From UBA8516 sp035457865 (GTDB lineage Archaea > Thermoproteota > Nitrososphaeria > Nitrososphaerales > Nitrosopumilaceae), in NCBI GenBank assembly GCA_035457865.1, contig DATIAR010000056.1:1-6500 (forward strand): 6,500 nt of DNA, given 5' to 3'. A program made the position numbers and the translations under genes. Shown here piece after piece: positions 1 to 5,200 of this stretch (position 1 is the first letter of the stretch; the number at the start of each line of letters is the position of its first letter). The notes beneath the pieces are model-generated. The model searched no databases, was not told the origin of the DNA, and was given only the letters and a program-made list of their open reading frames with translations.

Positions 1-24
1 TACAGTAATTCTTAGTGTTTTCAT
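1..24 (-). CDS. Possible 5' end of a gene leaving the window
   Basis: An ATG at 24-22 on the minus strand opens a frame reading MKTLRITV that is still open at the window edge. Only eight codons are visible, so no function can be given. The case for a real start is its context. A TATA-like stretch (AAGTATTT on the minus strand, about 44-51) lies roughly 24-26 bases upstream, which is the spacing of a leaderless archaeal transcript. An 18-base near-palindrome and a pair of direct repeats lie farther upstream. It has the same orientation as pstS but follows a probable terminator, so it is probably a separate transcription unit. It could equally be a chance ATG. Confidence 0.4.
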
Positions 25-43
25 ATTAAGAAATTAATTTCAA

Positions 44-51
44 AAATACTT
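44..51 (-). promoter_or_regulatory. TATA-like box for the left-edge gene
   Basis: On the minus strand this reads AAGTATTT. It is centred about 24 bases before the ATG at 24, which would put the transcription start at or very near the start codon. The match to an archaeal TATA box is weak and the region is AT-rich, so this rests mainly on spacing. Confidence 0.25.
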
Positions 52-64
52 ATCTTGGATCCAT

Positions 65-82
65 ATTGATTACGTGATCAAT
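65..82. promoter_or_regulatory. Near-perfect 18-base palindrome, candidate operator
   Basis: ATTGATTACGTGATCAAT matches its own reverse complement at 8 of 9 paired positions. The outer six-base arms are ATTGAT and ATCAAT, and there is an ACGT core. It lies about 14 bases upstream of the TATA-like box of the left-edge gene and about 120 bases past the pstS stop. Dyads of this size commonly bind dimeric helix-turn-helix regulators. Which regulator would bind here is unknown. Confidence 0.35.
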
Positions 83-89
83 GATGTAC

Positions 90-107
90 TATGAAACGAT
101 ATGAAAC
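90..107. repeat. Direct repeat TATGAAAC x2 at 10-base period
   Basis: TATGAAAC occurs at 90-97 and again at 100-107, exactly one helical turn apart. ACTATG overlaps the left end, and ACTATATAG (106-114) overlaps the right end. Repeats in phase on one DNA face suggest a protein-binding site upstream of the left-edge gene. In AT-rich DNA an 8-base repeat could still be chance. Confidence 0.3.
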
Positions 108-115
108 TATATAGA

Positions 116-151
116 ATAAAAATAATTTAAAATCAAAATGCTAATTGATTT
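116..151 (-). terminator. Probable pstS transcription terminator
   Basis: Downstream of pstS on the minus strand there is a seven-base inverted repeat, AAATCAA (130-136) with TTGATTT (145-151), around an eight-base loop. It is followed in the direction of transcription by a T-rich run that includes TTTTT at about 117-121. Archaeal termination depends mainly on T-runs, so the T-rich tract is the stronger evidence and the hairpin may be incidental. Confidence 0.4.
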
Positions 152-200
152 GTTGCATAAAAATTGGAAAATCAAGTATATGCTTTATACATTTAACTAA

Positions 201-1619
201 TTAGACTGTCATTATTCCATTAGTTATGAGATACTGTATACCTTTAACAAAGTCAGAGTCGCCTATCATTCCATCTGCCCACCAGCCAGCATTATTTTTA
301 ACCCATCCAGGTATTTGTTGTGACGAGCCTGATCCTTTTTTGGCTTCTGGTATTTTCATTATCTTTTCTTTGATCATGTATTGTATACCAGAAACAAAAT
401 CAGGATCCCCAATCTGACCTTCGGACCACCATTTTGCATTGTTTTTTATCCAAGATGGAATGCTAGAAGTAGATTCCATAGAACCTGTAGGTGTTGTTCC
501 AGACTCGTCATATGCAAATAGTTGGTCTCCTTCAAATTTGATCTGTGATAAACCATTTTTTCCAATCTCTATTACTTCATCAGGCAATGGGACATACTGT
601 AATAACGTGGCATGTTGCTGCCCATCAGTAATCATCCAATAAATAAGATGAACTAATGCTTTTGCCTTCTCCTTGTCCATACTTGAAATATTATCCAAGT
701 TTTTGTAGACAAGAAGATAGCTGAAACTTGAGATGGGATATGAGTTCTTGCCTGGTTCATTCACTATTGATACATTACTCCAATCTCCATCAGCAGCTGG
801 CAGACTCTTTGATGCTTCTGCCGCAGCAGATTTTATAGATTCCAGTGAAGGTTCTACAAAAGCTGTTCCATCTGCGTTTTGAATAAATGCATATGACATT
901 TTAGATTGTAGGGCGTATGCTAATTCTACGTATCCTAAAGAATATGGAGTCTGTCGTATTATTCCTGCTACTCCTTCATTTCCAGGAGATCCAACTCCAA
1001 CTGGCCATGGTACACTTTTTCCTCTTCCAATGTTATCGTTCCAATTCTTGCTTACTGTTGACAAGTAATCTGTGAACCCATAAGTGGTACCTGAACCATC
1101 AGAACGTCTAACTACAAGGATGTCTTTGTTTGGAAGATCAAGTTCTTTATTTAGGTCTTGGATCTTTTTGTCATTCCATTTTGTTATTTTTGCCAAGTAA
1201 ATGTCTGCAATAATTGGACCTGTTAATTTCAGTCCTTTTTGTGGTACTTCGGGAAGATTATATGAGATCGTAATTGCACCTATTGTCTCAGGCATATGCA
1301 ATGTTCCAGGCGCCGCTTGAGCTTCAGCATTTGACAGTGGTGCATCTGTTGCTCCAAAGTCTACTGTTTTTTCAGTATGTTGTTTTACACCACCACCGCT
1401 TCCAATGGATTGATAGTTTAGAGTAATTCCAGGATATAGTGTGTTGTATTCTACTCTCCATTTGTCAATTAGTGGAAATGGAAATGTTGCACCGGCTCCT
1501 GTGATCTGAAATTCTCCTTTTGGTAAAGGAGGAGACACTACTGCACTTACCACAGATGTTGTTGCAGGTAGTAACAACATTAGCATTAAAGCAAATACTA
1601 CGAATAATTTTATTCTCAT
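201..1619 (-). CDS. pstS: PstS, phosphate-binding protein with two C-terminal repeats
   Basis: This is the extracytoplasmic phosphate-binding protein that feeds the PstC/PstA channel. The phosphate-contact motifs of the family are all visible: TGAGATFPFPL (residues 40-50), GSGGGVKQ (73-80), DFGATDAPLS (87-96) and RRSDGSGTT (171-179). Residues 5-26 form a hydrophobic signal segment ending in VSA, a likely signal-peptidase site. There is no lipobox, and the whole protein lacks cysteine. The binding domain ends near residue 370. A Ser/Thr-rich linker (about 372-386) leads to two 37-residue repeats (387-423 and 436-472) that agree at 23 of 37 positions. At 472 residues the protein is longer than the usual 320-370, and the repeats explain the excess. 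The frame opens with TTG at 1622, but the ATG at 1619 is the likelier start. pstS lies last in the locus, 138 bases after phoU, and has its own TATA-like box. The family call is very secure. A surface-attachment role for the repeats is inference. Confidence 0.97.
   Translation of the reverse strand: MRIKLFVVFALMLMLLLPATTSVVSAVVSPPLPKGEFQITGAGATFPFPLIDKWRVEYNTLYPGITLNYQSIGSGGGVKQHTEKTVDFGATDAPLSNAEAQAAPGTLHMPETIGAITISYNLPEVPQKGLKLTGPIIADIYLAKITKWNDKKIQDLNKELDLPNKDILVVRRSDGSGTTYGFTDYLSTVSKNWNDNIGRGKSVPWPVGVGSPGNEGVAGIIRQTPYSLGYVELAYALQSKMSYAFIQNADGTAFVEPSLESIKSAAAEASKSLPAADGDWSNVSIVNEPGKNSYPISSFSYLLVYKNLDNISSMDKEKAKALVHLIYWMITDGQQHATLLQYVPLPDEVIEIGKNGLSQIKFEGDQLFAYDESGTTPTGSMESTSSIPSWIKNNAKWWSEGQIGDPDFVSGIQYMIKEKIMKIPEAKKGSGSSQQIPGWVKNNAGWWADGMIGDSDFVKGIQYLITNGIMTV
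204..314 (-). repeat. PstS C-terminal repeat 2 (protein repeat)
   Basis: This encodes residues 436-472, starting IPGWVKNNAGWW and containing GDSDFVKGIQYLI, then ending at the stop codon. Core positions shared with repeat 1 are I-P, W, KNNA, WW, IGD, DFV and GIQY. Conservation is at the protein level. I recall the same module, one to several copies, in secreted proteins of marine ammonia-oxidising archaea. Its function is not known to me. Confidence 0.85.
351..461 (-). repeat. PstS C-terminal repeat 1 (protein repeat)
   Basis: This encodes residues 387-423, starting IPSWIKNNAKWW and containing GDPDFVSGIQYMI. A 12-residue Gly/Ser/Lys-rich linker (PEAKKGSGSSQQ) separates it from repeat 2. The 14 differences between the copies, 9 of them in the surface-like or charged positions and the rest conservative hydrophobic swaps, suggest an old duplication kept by selection on a fold. 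Confidence 0.85.
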
Positions 1620-1642
1620 CAAGTGTACAGTATTTTATTTTC

Positions 1643-1648
1643 TATTTA
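1643..1648 (-). promoter_or_regulatory. TATA-like box for pstS
   Basis: On the minus strand this reads TAAATA, centred about 26 bases upstream of the ATG at 1619. That predicts transcription starting at or beside the start codon. No Shine-Dalgarno-like purine run precedes the ATG, which fits a leaderless transcript. The flanking DNA is very AT-rich, so other boxes (for example AAATAAAATA at 1631-1640) are possible. Confidence 0.4.
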
Positions 1649-1721
1649 CAGATAATCCGCATAGATCATGTAAATAGCTATAAACTACTTTTTCTATATA
1701 GATGGAATTCATATATGATAG

Positions 1722-1752
1722 TAAAACACAGAGATATCTTTCACAGATCTCT
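1722..1752 (-). terminator. Possible terminator after phoU
   Basis: Just past the phoU stop, AGAGAT (1730-1735) and ATCTCT (1747-1752) form a six-base inverted repeat with an 11-base loop. A TTTT run follows on the minus strand at about 1723-1726. The stem is short and the T-run modest, so termination may be partial, leaving both read-through and independent pstS transcripts. The rest of the spacer (1620-1721) holds the pstS TATA-like box and small palindromes (ATAGCTAT at 1674-1681, CTATATAG at 1694-1701). Confidence 0.3.
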
Positions 1753-1757
1753 TTTGA

Positions 1758-2384
1758 TTAATTTGGTTTACGGTTTCCCGTTACTATATAATTTACTGAC
1801 TCTCCCATAAAGGCTGCATGATCAGCTATTCTTTCCAAGTATCGCAGAACAAGCGCATCAGCAAGTGCACATTTAGTATTGTTTGAATCAATCAACATCG
1901 GAAGGTGACGTTTGTAATATTTGTCAACAAGGTCCTCGTCAGTTTGAAGTTGTTTTGCCTTTTCTAGATCAAGGGTTGCAAAGCATCGTATTGCAGCAGT
2001 AATCATGTTTTTTATTTCTCCCGAAATCGTATAAATAACATCATTTTTACATTCAGATAGATCACCAAACATGTCACGCACACTTATGATATCATATGCA
2101 TATCTTCCAAATCTTGTAAATGCATAAGAAATTTCAATTGATGAACGAATTAATCTGAAATCGCGCGCTACCGGTTGATATTTTAGAATCATTTCAAAGG
2201 TTAGATTCCCAACCTGATCATAAAGACTCGATATTTGACGTGAGAGTTCGTATACTTCTGTACGTGCATTTTTCCCTATAAGATATGAATCGAGTGCCAA
2301 GTTAATGCTCTTTGAAGCTAAATCACCCATCTGAGCCATCAGTGATGACAATTCGTCAAGATGCGGGTCTATAAGGCGAGTCAT
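1758..2384 (-). CDS. phoU: PhoU, phosphate transport accessory regulator (short form)
   Basis: This is a cytoplasmic helical-bundle protein of the PhoU family, expected to act with the Pst transporter to limit phosphate uptake or report phosphate sufficiency. At 208 residues it is close to the usual two-repeat length. The first repeat contains the family-like segment YQPVARDFRLIR (69-80). The second ends in the canonical RYLERIADHAAFMGE (181-195), with E184 and D188 as the expected metal-ligand pair. The corresponding stretch of repeat 1 reads FTRFGRYAYDI (89-99), so the positions matching Glu and Asp are Thr90 and Arg94. One of the two usual metal sites therefore looks altered. There is no DNA-binding domain. 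The ATG at 2384 follows the pstB stop by two bases, so translation is probably coupled. Only a weak GGAT-type purine run precedes the start. Confidence 0.93.
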   Translation of the reverse strand: MTRLIDPHLDELSSLMAQMGDLASKSINLALDSYLIGKNARTEVYELSRQISSLYDQVGNLTFEMILKYQPVARDFRLIRSSIEISYAFTRFGRYAYDIISVRDMFGDLSECKNDVIYTISGEIKNMITAAIRCFATLDLEKAKQLQTDEDLVDKYYKRHLPMLIDSNNTKCALADALVLRYLERIADHAAFMGESVNYIVTGNRKPN

Positions 2385-2386
2385 TT

Positions 2387-3196
2387 CTATCCAAATTGTC
2401 CCTGAACATATTTTGCAGTTATCTCATTTTTAGGATTCTCAAAAATTTGTCTTGTTTCTCCAAACTCAATCAGATCTCCAAGATACATGAAGCCAGTATA
2501 ATCCGAAACTCTCATAGCTTGTTGCATGTTATGTGTAACAATAATTATTGTGTATTCTTTTTTTAGTTCGTTTATCATCTCCTCTATTTTCTGAGTTGCT
2601 ATTGGATCAAGTGCCGAAGCTGGTTCATCCATCAAAAGAACTTCTGGTTGTATTGCAAGAGCTCGTGCAATGCATAGGCGTTGTTGTTGACCACCTGAGA
2701 GACTCATTCCTGGTTTTTTTAAATCGTTTTTTACTTCATCCCAAAGATATACCATCTGAAGACATCCTCTAACTATTTCATCAATAACAGTCTTGTCTTT
2801 TAGACCATTCAATTTCAATCCAGCTGCGACGTTATCATAAATTGACATTGTGGGAAATGGATTTGGTTTTTGGAAAACCATTCCAATTTTTCTTCTATGA
2901 ACTATTGGATCTTGAGCATTTGAATACAGATCTTCACCATCAAGTAGCACTCTTCCAGTAACTGTTGCGTTTTTTGTTAATTCATGCATCCTGTTAATAC
3001 ATCTAAGTAAAGTTGTTTTCCCACAACCTGATGGACCAATAAGAGCAGTAACAGCTTTGTCTTTGAATTTTATTGTAACATTCTTAACAGCTATCACTTC
3101 ATCATATCTTGCAGTGATATTTTCTGCAATCACTTTGTATTTTTTTTCTTCTGGCAAGTTAGACGTAGATTGTATCATGTTTGTTATCGCTGCCAC
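2387..3196 (-). CDS. pstB: PstB, phosphate ABC transporter ATPase
   Basis: This is the ATP-hydrolysing subunit, which works as a dimer on the inner face of PstC/PstA. All ABC landmarks are intact: Walker A GPSGCGKT (54-61), Q-loop FQKPNPFP with Q109, signature LSGGQ (166-170), Walker B VLLMDEP (186-192) with catalytic Glu191, the D-loop SALDP, and H-loop His222 in VTHNM. The KPNPFP stretch after the Q-loop is typical of PstB and separates it from other ABC ATPases. Length (269) is normal, with an N-terminal extension of about 20 residues before the first strand. The start is GTG at 3196, preceded by AAGGAGG with an eight-base gap. It overlaps the end of pstA by 13 bases, which points to translational coupling. 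A later in-frame ATG (residue 7) is less well placed relative to that ribosome site. Confidence 0.98.
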   Translation of the reverse strand: MAAITNMIQSTSNLPEEKKYKVIAENITARYDEVIAVKNVTIKFKDKAVTALIGPSGCGKTTLLRCINRMHELTKNATVTGRVLLDGEDLYSNAQDPIVHRRKIGMVFQKPNPFPTMSIYDNVAAGLKLNGLKDKTVIDEIVRGCLQMVYLWDEVKNDLKKPGMSLSGGQQQRLCIARALAIQPEVLLMDEPASALDPIATQKIEEMINELKKEYTIIIVTHNMQQAMRVSDYTGFMYLGDLIEFGETRQIFENPKNEITAKYVQGQFG

Positions 3197-4107
3197 TTTT
3201 GTTCCCTCCTTGTATACCAGAAGCTAGATTTACCACGTTTTCTTAAAAAGAAGAATCTAACTCCGATATTTATTGAAAGTACTATCAGGATCAGAATCAC
3301 TGCAGCACCCCATCCTTGAGATTGGGCACTCTCATATGGAAGCAAGGAGAGCCTCCATATTCTTAGCGGTAATGCGTCCATTGGTCCATTAAACCCAGCA
3401 AAGAATTGACTGCTACCTAGTATTGTCATTATAAGTGGAGCTGTCTCTCCTCCTATTCTTGCTACGGCAAGCATGATTCCAGTTATCATGCCACTTTTTG
3501 CACTTGATATTATGATTCTAGTAATGATAGTCCATCTTTTAATTCCAAGTGCGAAACCGGCCTCTCTGTATATTATTGGAACAAGCTTAAGTGACTCTTC
3601 TGTAGTTCTTGCAATTATTGGCAACATTATGATTGAAAGTGCAAATGTACCCGCCCAAATCGAAAAGTTTCCTAGTACCAACACTATAAGAAGAAATGCA
3701 AAGATTCCTATGACAATGGATGGAAATTCAGCCATTACATCGTTGAAGAATCTTATTGTTTTGCCGAGTCTGTTATCTCCAAATTCTGAAAGAAATATGC
3801 CAGATAGAATTCCTATTGGTACTCCAATCAAGCTTGACAATCCAATAATTAACAATGTACCCTGAATTGCAGGACCAATTCCCCCTTCTCCAGTTCCTAT
3901 AGAACCTGGGATTTGAGTAAGAAATTCTATACTTAGTGCTGCAGATCCATTTTTGAAAACTTCAAAAAGAATACTCCCAAGAGGGATAATTGCAATTGTC
4001 ACGCATCCAAAAACAATTGCTTTGATAATTTTGTCTTTAAGTAATCTTCGATTTACATTATACCTGAAATGTGCTCTAAATTCTGCTCTTTGTTCAGTAG
4101 TAATCAA
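3184..4107 (-). CDS. pstA: PstA, phosphate ABC transporter permease
   Basis: This is one of the two membrane subunits forming the phosphate channel. A cytosolic N-terminal tail of about 26 residues precedes the first membrane helix (about 27-50). Further hydrophobic segments follow near 82-106, 128-150, 152-168, 206-230 and 268-289, matching the six-helix plan. The EAA loop that docks on PstB begins REAGFALGIKRW (181-192). The motif ARIGGETAP (216-224) contains the Arg and Glu characteristic of PstA/PstC; charged residues in this region matter for transport in the E. coli proteins. Length (307) is normal. The start is TTG at 4107, within the TTGA that also holds the pstC stop (four-base overlap), and AAGGAG lies ten bases upstream. 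The C-terminus is strongly basic. Confidence 0.97.
   Translation of the reverse strand: MITTEQRAEFRAHFRYNVNRRLLKDKIIKAIVFGCVTIAIIPLGSILFEVFKNGSAALSIEFLTQIPGSIGTGEGGIGPAIQGTLLIIGLSSLIGVPIGILSGIFLSEFGDNRLGKTIRFFNDVMAEFPSIVIGIFAFLLIVLVLGNFSIWAGTFALSIIMLPIIARTTEESLKLVPIIYREAGFALGIKRWTIITRIIISSAKSGMITGIMLAVARIGGETAPLIMTILGSSQFFAGFNGPMDALPLRIWRLSLLPYESAQSQGWGAAVILILIVLSINIGVRFFFLRKRGKSSFWYTRREQKWQR
3205..3211 (-). promoter_or_regulatory. Strong ribosome binding site for pstB
   Basis: AAGGAGG on the minus strand sits eight bases before the GTG at 3196, inside the 3' end of pstA. It is a perfect match to the core anti-Shine-Dalgarno complement and fixes the GTG as the pstB start. Confidence 0.8.
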
Positions 4108-5072
4108 GTTTGAACTGCTCCTTCATGTGCTTTTAATACTCTTGCCACAAGCAGATGAGCGATTATATTTATTCCCAATGCAGTGATGAAAAGAATCAAG
4201 CCAATTCCAATCAATGCGTGAATGTGTATACCTGCAGGAGATGCTTCGTTGAATTCATTTGCAATTATGCTAGACATTGTCTGACCAGCTTTGAACAGAG
4301 ATTGTGGAAATGCTGCAGGTCCAGTAGCATTTCCTATAAGCATTGTAACTGCCATGGTTTCTCCAACTGCCCTGCCAAGACCAAGTATTGAAGCCCCTAT
4401 CAGTCCTGATTTAGAGTATGGTATTACGGCCATCTTGAATACTTCCCATTTTGTCGCGCCAAGCATGTAGGCAGCTTCTCTTTGACTGTTTGGAACTGCA
4501 AGCATTATTTCCCTTGATATTGATGAGATTGTCGGGATTATCATGATTGCAAGAATTACACTGGCTGTAAAAATATCCAACCCAAAAGGTGTACCTGAGA
4601 AAAACCAAATGCTATTACCAAACATATTATGAAGTGGTGCTTCAACCCAATCTTTGAAATACTGTCTAAAAACAAACAGCCCCCACAGTCCATAGATCAC
4701 ACTTGGAACTGCTGCAAGAAGCTCTATTACAAAAGAAAGTGGCGTTCGTATGAATTTTGGAGCAATCTCTGACAGAAACATTGCAATTCCAATACTGATT
4801 GGGACACCAATTACCATGGCCAATCCAGAAGTTACCAATGTCCCAAAGATGTAAGGTAATGCACCAAATGATTCTCGACCTTCGACTGCATTCCAATCTG
4901 AACCTGTAAGAAATGAGAGACCTTCTTCTTCCCAAACAGGAAACGAACCACTGACAAGTTCAAAGACTATCAACACGATGATTACTAGAACATAGGTAGC
5001 TGCAAGTAGTGTTATGACCTTAAAGATTTTGTCAGTATCAACTGGACCCTTCTTCAGTGAAATTACTCTCAA
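4104..5072 (-). CDS. pstC: PstC, phosphate ABC transporter permease
   Basis: This is the second channel subunit, and the first gene of the minus-strand operon. The first membrane helix spans about 17-40, followed by an external loop (about 41-70). More hydrophobic segments lie near 72-100, 112-136, 167-185, 222-246 and 285-311. The EAA loop that contacts PstB runs from E199 to P218 (EAAYMLGATKWEVF...IP). GRAVGET (233-239) is the conserved PstC motif with Arg234 and Glu238. At 322 residues the length is normal. The only possible standard start is TTG at 5072: a stop codon lies six codons upstream, and no ATG or GTG occurs before the first helix. There is no Shine-Dalgarno sequence, but a TATA-like box lies about 25 bases upstream, which suggests a leaderless message. 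Confidence 0.97.
   Translation of the reverse strand: MRVISLKKGPVDTDKIFKVITLLAATYVLVIIVLIVFELVSGSFPVWEEEGLSFLTGSDWNAVEGRESFGALPYIFGTLVTSGLAMVIGVPISIGIAMFLSEIAPKFIRTPLSFVIELLAAVPSVIYGLWGLFVFRQYFKDWVEAPLHNMFGNSIWFFSGTPFGLDIFTASVILAIMIIPTISSISREIMLAVPNSQREAAYMLGATKWEVFKMAVIPYSKSGLIGASILGLGRAVGETMAVTMLIGNATGPAAFPQSLFKAGQTMSSIIANEFNEASPAGIHIHALIGIGLILFITALGINIIAHLLVARVLKAHEGAVQT
4118..4123 (-). promoter_or_regulatory. Ribosome binding site for pstA
   Basis: AAGGAG on the minus strand lies ten bases before the TTG at 4107, inside the last codons of pstC. It supports the rare TTG start and translation of pstA as an internal cistron. Confidence 0.6.
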
Positions 5073-5093
5073 TAATATGACTGAACTTTAGTC

Positions 5094-5099
5094 AAATAT
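5094..5099 (-). promoter_or_regulatory. TATA-like box of the pstC operon
   Basis: ATATTT on the minus strand (within GATATTTG) is centred about 25 bases upstream of the TTG at 5072. That places the predicted transcription start at the start codon. A second candidate, AATATAG at about 5112-5118, would give a leader of roughly 17 bases. Confidence 0.45.
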
Positions 5100-5108
5100 C
5101 TGACATCC

Positions 5109-5162
5109 CACTATATTTTCTAAAACTATATAGTGTTACATAGTGCACTATAGAACATAGTG
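5109..5162. promoter_or_regulatory. Cluster of five CACTAT/ATAGTG half-sites, candidate shared operator
   Basis: The half-site occurs as CACTAT at 5109-5114 and 5146-5151, and as ATAGTG at 5130-5135, 5140-5145 and 5157-5162. Paired, they give three inverted arrangements: CACTATAT with ATATAGTG, separated by 11 bases; the perfect 12-base palindrome ATAGTGCACTAT (5140-5151); and CACTAT with ATAGTG, separated by five bases (5146-5162). ACATAGTG also repeats directly at 5138 and 5155. The cluster fills the space between the TATA-like boxes of pstC and the divergent PhoU gene, starting about 10 bases from one and ending 8 from the other. It could therefore control both. The divergent regulator is the obvious candidate binder, by inference only. 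Confidence 0.65.
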
Positions 5163-5170
5163 AAAACTGC

Positions 5171-5176
5171 TTTAAT
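5171..5176 (+). promoter_or_regulatory. TATA-like box of the divergent PhoU-family gene
   Basis: TTTAAT is centred about 27 bases before the TTG at 5201, the spacing expected if transcription begins at the start codon. The intervening sequence has no purine-rich ribosome site. Confidence 0.45.
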
Positions 5177-5200
5177 CAATAGGAACTACGTTACAGACAG

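Noticed and set aside
1620..1622. TTG as the pstS start codon
   Set aside because: The next codon is ATG (1619), which gives a normal signal peptide and fits the TATA spacing. The TTG would add only one residue.
1694..1701. CTATATAG, also seen at 107-114 and 5126-5133
   Set aside because: It is an eight-base palindrome of a TATA-like composition expected by chance in AT-rich spacers. The three copies do not share a constant distance to a start codon, so I did not call it a common element by itself.
1520..1810. 96-codon open frame on the plus strand over the pstS start and the phoU-pstS spacer
   Set aside because: It overlaps the signal peptide of pstS and the end of phoU on the other strand. 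The translated product has no recognisable domain and reflects AT-rich spacer sequence.
3473..3865. 130-codon open frame on the plus strand opposite pstA
   Set aside because: It lies wholly antisense to a well-supported membrane protein gene. Its hydrophobic content is what the complement of such a gene gives. It has no promoter or ribosome site of its own.
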